A stretch of DNA of 64,000 nt, taken from positions 62,001 through 126,000 of the forward strand of contig JABYQU010000022.1 in the NCBI GenBank assembly GCA_022264855.1, in the 5' to 3' direction. Position 1 is the first letter of the stretch. The number at the start of each line of letters is the position of its first letter. The notes below the pieces were generated by a model, which was not told the origin of the DNA, did not search any database, and saw only the letters and a list, made by a program, of their open reading frames with translations. The position numbers and the translations under genes were made by a program. Source of the stretch: Lenzites betulinus (lineage: Eukaryota > Basidiomycota > Agaricomycetes > Polyporales > Polyporaceae). Of the stretch, positions 12,474 to 22,172 are shown in pieces.

Positions 12474-14537
12474 ATGTGGCTGCTCGACACCGAAGACGGC
12501 ACGTTCCAGCACGTCGACCGCCCGCGCGAGCACCGCTACGCCATCCTCTCCCACGTCTGGGATGTCACCGGCGAACAGTCCTTCCAGGACCTCATCGCGC
12601 TCCAAGTCGCAGCCGCCCGCACCCGCACCCGCCTCGCGCGCCGCCTCACCTCCCTCCTCCACCCCGGCGCCCCCGCAGGCCCCGCGCGCCCCACCGCCCT
12701 CACGCACGCCTCGCCGAAGATCCAGGGCTGCTGCGCGCTCGCGCGCCGGCACGGGTACCGCAAGGTGTGGATCGACTCGTGCTGCATCGACAAGACGAGC
12801 AGCGCGGAGCTCTCCGAGGCGATCAACTCGATGTGCGAGTGGTACGCGGCGGCGGACGTGTGCTTCGCGCTGCTCGCGGACGTGCGCGCCGAGCACGGCC
12901 CGCGCGGGTTCCGCCGCAGCCGCTGGTTCGCGCGCGGGTGGACGCTGCAGGAGCTCATCGCGCCGCGCGCGCTGCTCTTCGTCGACGCCGCGTGGCGCCC
13001 GCTCGGCTCCAAGGCGAGTCTCGCGCAGGTCGTGCAGGAGGTGACGGGCGTGGAGGCGGCGGTGCTGGTGCACGCGCGCGCGGTGGAGACGGTGAGCGTG
13101 GCGCGGCGCATGGCGTGGGCGGCAAGGAGGCAGACGACGCGCGTGGAAGACCGGGCGTATGCGCTCATGGGCCTGTTTGGCGTGCATATGCCGGCGGTGT
13201 ATGGGGAGGGCGCGGGCGCGTTCGTGCGCCTGCAGGAGGAGATCGTGCGGCGCGTGCCGGACCAGAGCATCTTTGCGTGGGGGCCGCTGCTGCGCGATGA
13301 CAAGCTGCTCGGCGCGGGGGTGGGAGGGGGCGGGGGCGGGGGCGGGGTGCCGGACGATGGGAGGTTCTGGCAGTCGCGCAGCTTGTTCGCGTGGTCCCCG
13401 GATGCGTTCGTGAACGCGGGTGGGCTGGAGGCGGTCGCGCCCGAGGCGTTGGAGGCAAGCACGGGGGTGCCGGCCGTGCTGCCCGAGTACGCGATGACGA
13501 GCCACGGGGTGCGCACGCGGCTGCCGCTCGTGCGGGTCCCCCACGGCGACGCGGGCGCGGGCGCGGAGGAGGGCAAAACCGAGGGCAAAACCGAGGGCAA
13601 GACGGAGGGCAAGGGCAAGACGGAGACGGTGCTCGCGCTGCTAGGATGCGAGGACGAGGCGGGGCGCGTCGTCGCGCTGCTGCTGTACCCGCGACCAGAC
13701 GCGGCGGGGCGCTTCTTCGTGGGGCACTACGTAGGAAGGCCGCAGGTCCCGCCGAACTCGTACTTCCGCGCGGTGTGTCTGTCGCGCGCGCGCGTCGCAG
13801 AGCTTGTGCGCGCGGGGGGCGTCGTGCTCGCGGACGTGTGCATCGCGAGTGGGGCGGGGCCCGTGGTGCGTGCGCCCAAGCCCAGTGCGAGGCCGGGGGC
13901 GGGGGCGGGGGAGTGGAGGTGGCCGTGCGCGGTCGTGGTCCCTGCGTGGAGCCTGGCGGGGGTGGAGAGGGCGGGGTTTGCGGCGGCGGTGGGGGGCGAG
14001 GAGGGCGTGCTTCGCGTGGAGGGCGTTGTGCAGAGGGCTGCGCTCGTGCTCGTGGCGAGGGGGGAGACGATCCGCGTGCATGTGGGCGGGTGTAGGTGTC
14101 TTGGGCGGTTCCTGTGCGTGTCGGTGACGGGGAGCAAGTCCGCCGGGGGGCGGGGGACGTCCTCCACCAAGACCACGGGCGCGGGGTTTCTGGCGGATGC
14201 AATGTCCGCGATGCGCCGCGCTGCTCCGACTACGGGGAAACTGGCCATGTCGGAGGACCCGCTCGCGCGCTGTCCGGCGGATCACGTCGCGGCATGGGAG
14301 AAGGGGGCGAAGACGTTCGTGTGTGGGAGCAGGACGGTGCGGCTGGTGGTTAGCTCGTGGATGACTCCGGGGGAGGAGATGTATTCGCTGGAGGTCACGG
14401 TGGGCGTTCTCACCGAGGCGGAGGAAGAGGAAGAGCTTGGCGGGAGGGTTGTGTATGCTGGTAGTAGAAGCAGAGCGTTCACCGAGGACTCGGAGGTGTC
14501 CGTGGGGACGGATAGTACCAGGACAATAGTGGCTTAA
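12474..14537 (+). CDS. HET-domain protein (heterokaryon-incompatibility-like), paralog 1
   Basis: Single-exon gene, 687 aa. The N-terminal HET domain is recognised by YAILSHVW (about residues 22-29), WIDSCCIDKTSSAELSEAIN (about 99-118) and SRWFARGWTLQELIAP (about 148-163). VEDRAYALMGLFGVHMP follows, a segment typical of basidiomycete HET proteins. I see no NACHT, WD40 or ankyrin part. In ascomycetes HET domains trigger non-self recognition cell death; in basidiomycetes their role is mostly unproven. The C-terminal 350 residues align in order with the HET gene at 51016, so these are full-length paralogs. This copy is very GC-rich at third positions and carries an EGKT tandem repeat. An out-of-frame upstream ATG at 12361 overlaps the start. 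Confidence 0.9.
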   Translation: MWLLDTEDGTFQHVDRPREHRYAILSHVWDVTGEQSFQDLIALQVAAARTRTRLARRLTSLLHPGAPAGPARPTALTHASPKIQGCCALARRHGYRKVWIDSCCIDKTSSAELSEAINSMCEWYAAADVCFALLADVRAEHGPRGFRRSRWFARGWTLQELIAPRALLFVDAAWRPLGSKASLAQVVQEVTGVEAAVLVHARAVETVSVARRMAWAARRQTTRVEDRAYALMGLFGVHMPAVYGEGAGAFVRLQEEIVRRVPDQSIFAWGPLLRDDKLLGAGVGGGGGGGGVPDDGRFWQSRSLFAWSPDAFVNAGGLEAVAPEALEASTGVPAVLPEYAMTSHGVRTRLPLVRVPHGDAGAGAEEGKTEGKTEGKTEGKGKTETVLALLGCEDEAGRVVALLLYPRPDAAGRFFVGHYVGRPQVPPNSYFRAVCLSRARVAELVRAGGVVLADVCIASGAGPVVRAPKPSARPGAGAGEWRWPCAVVVPAWSLAGVERAGFAAAVGGEEGVLRVEGVVQRAALVLVARGETIRVHVGGCRCLGRFLCVSVTGSKSAGGRGTSSTKTTGAGFLADAMSAMRRAAPTTGKLAMSEDPLARCPADHVAAWEKGAKTFVCGSRTVRLVVSSWMTPGEEMYSLEVTVGVLTEAEEEEELGGRVVYAGSRSRAFTEDSEVSVGTDSTRTIVA
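13569..13622 (+). repeat. In-frame 12-nt tandem repeat encoding EGKT units
   Basis: Four consecutive units of GAGGGCAA(A/G)AC(C/G) type, the last lengthened by a GK insertion, encode a charged Glu-Gly-Lys-Thr run between the HET region and the C-terminal region. The second HET paralog lacks it, so it is probably a recent expansion. Confidence 0.85.
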
Positions 14538-14843
14538 CTCTGTTGATTAAAACGGGGGATGCATTACCTACCAGACATGTACTTCGAAATACTTTACCTG
14601 AGAGCAGTGGCTGTCGTGTGCCATCATAAAGCTGAAGTACTGTACCATGAACATGATGAAGCTGCACAAGCTGTGGGCGCCTGTGCGGAGGAATCGGAGG
14701 TAGACGCGTGGCTTACTTAAGCGAAATTGTGTGTGGCAATCCAGCGACGACGATGCTCTCTTCTCCAGTGCTCCCACTCACCTCATACCTCCAATCTCCT
14801 CCTCGGTCTCGCTCGGTCTCCTTCTAGATCCCAGACCAACAAA

Positions 14844-16176
14844 ATGGCGGCGGCAAACAACTACCCGACCTCTTCGTTCGTCCAGGATGATGCCGCCCCC
14901 ACGTCCAGCCGTGACATGCTCCTCGGGTCGTTCGACCCCTCCAAACTCCATCCAATGGCCGGCATAGAGGACAAGCTGGACTACCTTCTCTTGGACGACG
15001 AGAAGATCACCGACCTGCCGGGTGCCGGGACTGCGATCCCCTCGCGCGGCTGGAGTGATGACTTGTGTTATGGCACGGGAACGATGTACCTTAGCGGTAT
15101 GTATCTTTTACTATGCTTTTCTAGAACAGTGCGCTCGCGAACATCATCCGCGTCCTGCTGGACAAAAGCTACCGCAGTTTGCGGGACATACTTCGTTGAT
15201 CGGTCCACCTGAGCGCTACCTCGCAAGCATACGTCAGGAATATGATACTTGGTCCCTCACAAGAGTACAGCTACCATAACTACACGGCCGTACTCTGGTG
15301 TGGGACTGAAAGCAATCATGTGTGCTACTTCAGCCGCAGGGTGCCTAACCAAGGCTATCCTCCGGGACGAGGTATCCGTAAGGCAAGAGAATTTCTTGCA
15401 TCCGGGAACGCGCCGTCCCAGTCGGAAGGAATGCCACGAAGGTTCGAACATTCACACAACCTACCGAACGTAGGACATACATGCACTACGGACCGCCCGT
15501 CTGACCCTTGCGCGATTTACTCAATCCGGCCGTAATACGCGTACGGGTGAGAGCGGCGCCCCCGCCCTTGGCTGGTCGTGCCTGCAATGCCTCAGAATGC
15601 CCATGATGCTTCCATCACGGTTCATGGAAGACGATCGTGCTAGTCTGACCGAGCGTCACTGGGATCCGTCACACCTTATCTCCTCTTATTGTTTTGCACC
15701 ATCACATGCTCACAGCACTCCTTCAGGACTCACCCTTGGCGGCGTATGGGGGCTGCGCGAGGGCGCGCGGAAACCTTTGGCAGTAGCGAACGCACGGCTA
15801 AGGATCAACAGTATCCTAAACTCGGTCACCCGGCGAGGCACATTCATAGGCAACTCCGCCGGCTGTCTTGGTGCGTCCTATTGTGCGTTGACATTTTACG
15901 CTTACTGACCTGTCCCCGACAGCCCTTGTCTACAACGCCTTCAATTCCTCTATAGACAGTTTCCGCGGCCAGCATGACACTTACGGGAGTATGGCCGCTG
16001 GGGCTCTCACCGGCGCCTTGTATAAGTCAACAGGTCCGCCTTCTTGATTCCTTCTCCGCGACGTTCCGCTCTTATTGTCTTGTCTCGTTCTAGCCGGTGT
16101 GAAGCCAGCGCTTGCTGCGGCCAGCGTCATTGCAGGGAGTGCCGGGCTCTGGAGTTATGTTAAGCGGAGAGTCTAG
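14844..16176 (+). CDS. TIM23: Mitochondrial inner-membrane import channel subunit Tim23
   Basis: Core of the TIM23 presequence translocase; 196 aa. Exons: 14844-15096, 15727-15870, 15923-16033, 16094-16176. The soluble N-terminal half includes DKLDYLLLDDEK, the intermembrane-space part, and ends YGTGTMYLSG. The Tim17/22/23 membrane domain follows: GGVWGLREGARKP, LRINSILNSVTRRGTFIGNS, then GQHDTYGSMAAGALTGALYK and AGVKPALAAA. Four hydrophobic segments fit the family. The spliced protein is uninterrupted, but intron 1 is 630 nt, about ten times the local norm, and splits the first membrane segment between SG and LTLGG. The other introns are 52 and 60 nt. Confidence 0.93.
15097..15726 (+). other. 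Oversized (630-nt) first intron of TIM23
   Basis: The intron starts GTATGT and ends TTCAG. The protein reads through cleanly when all 630 nt are removed. It holds no long open frame, and I found no clear terminal inverted repeats. It may be an old insertion or contain a noncoding RNA; nothing in it is recognisable to me. Confidence 0.6.
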
Positions 16177-16717
16177 CGTATATCATGTATAATTTACCCT
16201 ACCTTAATCGCCGTGAGTAGTCGCCTCCCCTTTCCATCCCTCATGCCCGCCCGCTGCCGTTAAGTTTAGACCGCCTGGCTCGGGCCAGCTGTGGACCATT
16301 GAGTTGGGACCGGCCGCCTTCCGCCTTACCCTGACATGACCTCTAACGCGCCGGGCCCTGGAATTGGAAGCCGTTTTGCATCGATCAGGCTTGAGGAACC
16401 CGTTGTCCGAGTCCCGAAGTATTTATGACCGCCGACGAAATGTGGCCGGTCTCGCGCCCTCCGCGTGCTGACGTAGCAGATCTCGAGACCGCCTGTGGCC
16501 CGCGCTGCATGAGCGTACTGGCATTGGACGCCTCCGTGGACTCCTCCGCGCCCCCTCCCTCGCCCTCGACTCGTGTCGAGGCCGTACAAATTCACGCATC
16601 TCGACGGCTCAGGCCTCTCTACCGTGTTAGATCGCCGTGGAGGCTTCAGGCGGTACGCGTCCTTTGTCTGGAGCTGAGCGCATGAACTTACCCCCTTCTG
16701 CCTTTTTGCGTTAGTTC
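16177..16717. other. Intergenic region, TIM23 to velvet gene
   Basis: No gene recognised. A short open frame at 16425-16685 has no family motif. Confidence 0.5.
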
Positions 16718-17852
16718 ATGACCACGCTTCCACCCGATGCTCATGTGGCCCCAGGGTCGATGTGCTCGGGCCCACGACACTCCCTGGGACCCATCGTGTC
16801 CCCAAAAGACCGCAATAAGCTGTCCATAAATTTTCTTGCGAACGAGCCCTCCCGTGCGGACACCACAGCTCGATCTAAACGATCGGCTTCCCCGCTTTCG
16901 CACCGTGCGCGCGGTGTCAATCGCCCGTCGTCGACCCTGGGACGCTCGGACGACACCCAGGTCGTCTCCGAGATTTCTGGCGACCAGCCAAGGTGCGTGT
17001 CCATTATTTTCATGACCACAAGCTCTCAACGGGAACGTCCGCCCAGAACATATGTGTTGGAAATCGTGCAGCATCCGCACAGGGCGGCAGAGTTCGGCGC
17101 ATCGACGCTGACCCGCCTGCCCCTCGCCCCACCACTCATCGCGCAGCTCACTCTGCGCGACTCGTCCGGACGCACGGCCATCGAGTGAGTAGGCGCGAGC
17201 GGCGGCAGAGGGGTGATGGGTGTTCGCTGAACGCGGCTGCCGCAGCGAGTCGGAACTCCCGTTCCTGGTCGCCCAGCTCTCCCTGCTCAGCGAGGACGGC
17301 GCGGCGGCGGCGGACTACGTCACGGAGGGGCGGGCGCAAAATGCGCCGCGGGAGCGGCTGCTCTACGGGAACTTGGTGTCCTCGCCGCATATGCTGCGCA
17401 ATTTGCAAGGGCGGCGCGGCGTGTACTTTGTGTACCCGGATGTGGGGGTGCGGCAGAGGGGGCGCTTTCAGATGAAGGTTACGCTCATACGCCTGCCACG
17501 GTCAGCTTGGTTGTTTATTATTCTGTGGGTGATTTCTGATGGCATGCGTAGATTCGACGACCCACAGGCGGTTGTGCAAGGCGGCAGTGGAAATGGAACG
17601 GTCCTCGCAGAAGCGCGTTCTCTACCTTTTGACGTGTATCCGCTCCGAGACTACGTCGCCCCTGGTAAGAAGCCCCTCCCCGCGTCGTCCGCCGCGCCCA
17701 TTACTCACGTCCGCGCGTCATCTCCTCCGTGCTGCGCGCCCGGACGCGCAGCGCAGACGCCGTTGACGCAGTACTTCCTGCAGCAGGGGGCCCGAATGTA
17801 CGCTTTTGCCTCCGCGATCCCTTTCCACCGAGGCGCGCCGCTGAGTTCCTGA
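16718..17852 (+). CDS. Velvet-domain transcriptional regulator
   Basis: Velvet proteins (VeA, VelB, VosA, VelC families) are fungal DNA-binding and dimerising regulators of development and secondary metabolism. Exons: 16718-17184, 17246-17500, 17552-17664, 17752-17852. Domain signatures in order: YVLEIVQHPHRAAEFG, LPLAPPLIAQL, SELPFLVAQLSLLSEDG, LQGRRGVYFVYPDVGVRQRG and GRFQMKVTLIRLP. The C-terminal motif PFDVYPLRDYVAP is followed by TPLTQYFLQQGARM. Length is 311 aa from 16718, or 213 aa if translation starts at the in-frame ATG at 17012, directly before the domain. The extra 98 residues are Ser/Pro/Arg-rich and could be a disordered tail or not translated. The subfamily is unresolved; the compact single domain looks more like a VosA/VelB/VelC type than VeA. 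Confidence 0.85.
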
Positions 17853-19081
17853 TGTTGCAAGGATCGCCCCGCCCCCGCGTATGCTGTAACCACACTCGCG
17901 CTCACGACTTTACGACCCCCGGGCGAGGCGCCGCCACCACCGCTGTGGGCCTGCGCGGGGCTCTCGGTGGCAGGCCAGCGCCTCGCTCACGATTGCGGCT
18001 GTTGTGCTATTGTTTGGAACGTTGATGTCGAGTCTGTCTCGTACGTACGCTCCTCCGTCTGTTCGTTCGTTCGTTCTTTCTGGCGTACGCCGTTCTTCGC
18101 CGCCTGGCCACCCCCGGACAGAACTTTCGCGTTTTTCGCACTGGGGCTGGGCGGGCTTCTTGTGCTTTACGTAGGCCGTATAGAGTAATGTGGGCGGCTT
18201 CGAGGTTAAGATGAAAGATTGTATGGTACGATACGTTTACATGTATGCTTTTTTGGCAGACGTCATGGAAGGTTCTTCCCCGCGAGGCGTAGGAACGTAC
18301 TGCAAGTTAACGTTCACCTATCAATGGGTGCAGTGTGTAAATCTTAAGGCGACTGTCCCATCCCGCGTTCGCACAGTATCAGCATATCCTCCATCTTGTT
18401 ACTATGTTAGGGCGGTTGATGTAAACGGTTCTGACAACCACAGTTGCTAAGCATGCAGTGACTATTGGCGTTTCGCCGTTCTTATATAGAGACCGGATGC
18501 ACAAATTTAAATGTTCCCCTCCCGACGGTGAGTTTGTTCCCTGCGATGCGATAGCACTGTACGCAGTCCGACAGTCGTGTGCGCAGTGCGAAGACAACGA
18601 CGACTTTTGGTTCGGCTGCCACCGCCTGACTGCGCACGTCGGGCCTGGCATACCTATCGTGCGCACAGCCTTGACTGCAGCTCATCCAGTATAGGGGACT
18701 TCGGAGGGCCCTCCGGACGACTGGCACTCGAAGGTTTGTCGTGTCGGAGGAACCGCCGGGACTACACGCCTCGATTTCGGACATAACACCGGTTACGCTG
18801 CGCTCAGTCATGCTCCGCAGGTAGGCTGTGCGGGCGTGTTCCTCCCGCCGTGATTACGCTGTTGGTCGAGGGGCTAGCGAGCTGTGCAAATTGTCAGACC
18901 CGGGTCGAGGATGCTGAACGAGGCAGGGTGCTGTGAGCGAGATGATGCGCATCTCCGGGCGGCAGCGCTGCTCGTCACGTGCGAGGAGGTGTGGCCTCGC
19001 CTATTATAAGCTGCCGCTTTCGGCAGCTGCGGGTCTCTCCCTCCCATCTCGCACGCACCCTCCTCTCTCCTCTCCACAACC
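17853..19081. other. 1.2-kb intergenic region
   Basis: No gene recognised on either strand. It has a GTTCGTTCGTTCGTTC run near 18061-18076 and, at its right end, the promoter of the CYSTM-like gene. Confidence 0.5.
18976..19028 (+). promoter_or_regulatory. Promoter of CYSTM-like gene: E-box, TATA and perfect hairpin
   Basis: CACGTG at 18976-18981 is an E-box. TATAAG lies at 19005-19010. An 8-bp perfect inverted repeat, AGCTGCCG-CTTT-CGGCAGCT, spans 19009-19028 and overlaps the TATA end. ATG is at 19082. The arrangement suggests a compact regulated promoter; function is inferred. Confidence 0.45.
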
Positions 19082-19543
19082 ATGTCCAACAAAGACTACT
19101 ACGGTGGCCAGCAGCAGCAGTACTACCCGCCGAGCGGTATGTGTCCCAGCGTATACATTCCAGCGCAACCAGAAACTGAATTTGTATGTTAGGACCTCCT
19201 CCTGGCCAGGGTGGATACTATCCCCAACAGCCGCAGGCGGCATACGGCGGTTACCAGCAGCAGCCATACGGCCAGCAACCCCAGTACGGGCAACCCTACC
19301 AGCCCCAGCCTCCCCCACAGACAGTATACGTGTAAGCATGCCCATCTCTTCGCCGGGATTGGCGTTTCTAATACGCCCAATAGTCAACAGCAGGATAAGG
19401 GCGGAGGAGGCGGATGCATGGCGTGCCTAGCAGGAATGTGTTTGTGCTGCTGTGCAGAAGGTACGTTTATGTCACCATTAATTTGCAAGTTTTGTTGCTG
19501 ACGGAGTGCCGTTACAGAGCTCTGTTGCGATTGCTTGTTCTGA
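19082..19543 (+). CDS. Small Gln/Tyr/Pro-rich protein with C-terminal CYSTM-like module
   Basis: 98-aa protein from four exons: 19082-19136, 19193-19331, 19384-19460, 19518-19543. The N-terminal two thirds are repeats of Gln, Tyr, Pro and Gly (YGQQPQYGQPYQPQ), a prion-like low-complexity tail. The C-terminus is GGGGGCMACLAGMCLCCCAE then ELCCDCLF, a cysteine-rich hydrophobic segment like the CYSTM tail-anchor module of eukaryotic stress-tolerance proteins (yeast YDL012C and YBR016W are of this type). By family knowledge it would sit at the plasma membrane, with cysteines as palmitoylation or metal-binding candidates. It is too short and low-complexity to say more. Splice phases agree throughout. 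Confidence 0.85.
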
Positions 19544-20014
19544 GCGTAGCATCGTACCACTTGCTCCGCTGGCGCGAGTTAGTTTTCTCCCGACCGACTC
19601 CCTCCCTTCTGTATGCTTCCGTCTGTAAACTAGGACAGTTTCGTACCTCTACGGTTTCCCATGGATGCAATTGCCGCTATTGAGAATGATTTTCATGATA
19701 ATGAATAACGTATTACGCTGGCATGGACCAAAATGTGTGGGCAGGGGCTTGACAGCGGTGCTTTTCGTCCGCGTGGGTCCGGCGTGGATGGGCGTCTGCT
19801 AGCGCGCTTGCCAATTCCGGGTCTCCGGCCGGCCTGGCCCCGGCGGTCGGCGCCTGGCACATGGCGTCAAAAGGACAGGCTGTGATTTGTCGGGGGCAGC
19901 TCCGGGTTCTCCCGCAGAGAGTCGGCCGTGACGGGTTGTGACTTTAGCGCCCATTCTCTTGCTCTCTCGAATATCCGCGTCGTCGACGACCGACTCCTTG
20001 TGCTCATCCCCAAA
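19544..20014. other. Intergenic region, CYSTM-like gene to CYT1
   Basis: No gene recognised. It holds the 3' flank of the CYSTM-like gene and the CYT1 promoter. Confidence 0.5.
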
Positions 20015-21343
20015 ATGCTCGCCAGGCACCCCGCGGGTGCCCTGAAGAACGTCGCGGCCCTCAAAGCTGCCCGCACGACCGCTCTCAACGGCGCACGCGG
20101 CCTCCAGGTGCGTACACCCGTTCCGCCGTGCCAGTCATCGCACTCAAACTCCAACAGGGTGTCCGCTTTGCGTCTTCCTCCTCTTCCTCCTCCTCCGCGT
20201 TCGAGGTGCGTTTTCAGAACTGTTGTATAGCATGAGCCACATGCTCAAACGGTCGTACAGTCCTTTGCGTCGTCTCGTGCTGCTTTGGCCTCCGCGACGG
20301 CATTAACTGTCGGCTCCATTGCATGGTACGCCCACCTCTACGGTACCCTCCCCTTCATTGGCGAGGTACACGCCAACTCTCCCGCCGAGGAGGGCCTCCA
20401 CCCCCCTCAATACCCCTGGTCCCACTCGGGCCTGCTCGACACCTTTGACCACGCCAGGTAACGCCCTCGTACCGTCACGTCACTCTTCACCCGTCTGATC
20501 CGCCGTGCAGCATCCGGAGAGGATACCAGGTGTACCGCGAAGTCTGTGCGGCATGCCACTCCCTTGACCGCATTGCCTGGCGCAATCTCGTCGGTGTCTC
20601 GCACACCGTCGACGAGGTGAAAGCTATGGCCGAGGAGATTGAGTACCAGGACGGCCCCAACGACGAGGGCGAGATGTTCATGCGTCCCGGAAAGCTCTCG
20701 GACTACATGCCCCCGCCCTACCCGAATGAGGAGGCTGCGCGTGCTGGCAACGGTGGTGCCCTCCCTCCTGACTTGAGTCTGATCGTCAAGGCTCGTCACG
20801 GCGCCGCGGTATGTCACTTTGGCGCTGTCTGTATGCGAAGCCTCTGCTAAATATGACCCCGTGGCCGCGCAGGACTACATCTTTGCCCTCCTTACCGGCT
20901 ACAGGGACCCCCCGGCTGGGTTCGAGATTCGTGATGGCATGAACTACAACCCCTACTTCCCGGGTAACGCCATCTCCATGGCTCGCGTTCTGTTCGACGG
21001 CCTGGTGGAGTACGAGGATGGTAAGTGGCGATGGTCATATGGTTCATCGCAGCTCCCTAACATGTTGTCTACTAGGTACCCCCGCGACCACCTCGCAGAT
21101 GGCGAAGGACGTCGTAACGTTCTTGAACTGGGCTGCTGAGCCTGAACATGACGAGCGCAAGAAGTCCGGCCTGAAGGTCGTTATCCTGTTCTCGGCGTTG
21201 ACCCTCATCAGCGTCTACATCAAGCGGTTCAAGTGGTCCGTTATCAAGTCGAGGAAGCTTGGTGAGTTTTGGTTCGTATGTTAGCTACGTTGTCATGCTA
21301 AAGGGCCCTGGCAGTGTACAACCCGCCCGTGGAGAAGCACTGA
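20015..21343 (+). CDS. CYT1: Cytochrome c1, heme protein of respiratory complex III
   Basis: Transfers electrons from the Rieske protein to cytochrome c in the mitochondrial inner membrane. Exons: 20015-20107, 20158-20205, 20261-20457, 20511-20808, 20873-21020, 21076-21261, 21315-21343; 332 aa. The first ~80 residues are basic, Ser-rich and then hydrophobic, as expected of the bipartite presequence. Heme motif CAACHS follows YREVCAACH. Other family segments are [40 protein letters not shown] and [16 protein letters not shown]. The C-terminal anchor is [20 protein letters not shown] before a short basic tail ending VEKH. No odd features; six GT-AG introns of 50-64 nt. Confidence 0.96.
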
Positions 21344-22172
21344 ACCGTTTAGAGTAGAGTACTCGAGCCTTTCGGGCGGTCGTTGGGCGTCGTCGGTGTG
21401 CATAGTCGAGATCCCAATCGGACTGTTAATTCCGCATACCACCGCACGCAACGAGGGTCATTGTCGCGGTCGACCTGATGCGCCTTCGGGCTTCCGCGTG
21501 TCCTTAACACAGTAATCCCAACATAATGAATCCTCAGCCTCTGTAGAAGTGTGAACAGAAGGTTTCCTACTTGGAAGATTTCGGTCAAAGTCCATGAATG
21601 AACCAGCTGGCACGAATGAAGTTGCTCGGGGGATCGAATGAGGGTCGAGCAATTTCAATACTTCCGAATATTATCGCAAATAATTGTGACATGCCTTTCT
21701 TGGACTTACGCCACGATAATAACAAATCTGTTGTGGCGAACTGCCATTTCCGAGCGAGGCCAAGTCAGGGCCCGAGGGCACGGAGAGTACATCTTACACC
21801 CTGCTACTGCACTCGTTTTGCACGACGACGGCGAACAGCTCTTTCGATCTTCTGAATACCATTATCTATCCTTTGCCATCTCTTCACTTGACTGGCTGCA
21901 ATGTCTTCCGAAAGCTGGCCACCAAAACTGAAGTACGCTACTTAGAATCTGGGTGGGAGCGGCCTGCTTATGATCTCGCAGAGAATGGGTAGCAAGATGC
22001 CTTGGACAGATGACCGACTCGAACAGAGCAGACGCACAGGCTGAGTTAAAACAGGTGATAGCTGAATCTTATGGAAACAAATCTTTGTGGACAACGGACT
22101 GGGATGGGGTACAACTAAAGAGGTGCGCCGTCCTTGCCACGACTGCCTCACGATGCACAACTGAAATCTACG
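21344..22172. other. 0.8-kb intergenic region
   Basis: No gene recognised. It is less GC-rich than the flanking coding DNA and contains no motif I can assign. Confidence 0.5.

Noticed and set aside
12438..13544. Long open frame antisense to HET paralog 1
   Set aside because: Mirror of a strongly GC3-biased coding sequence; the sense frame has clear HET motifs.
15439..15451. GGTTCGAACATTC in the TIM23 intron, like a tRNA B-box
   Set aside because: The flanking bases do not form a T-stem and no A-box is found upstream.
16425..16685. 87-codon frame between TIM23 and the velvet gene
   Set aside because: No family motif and no link in phase to the velvet exons.
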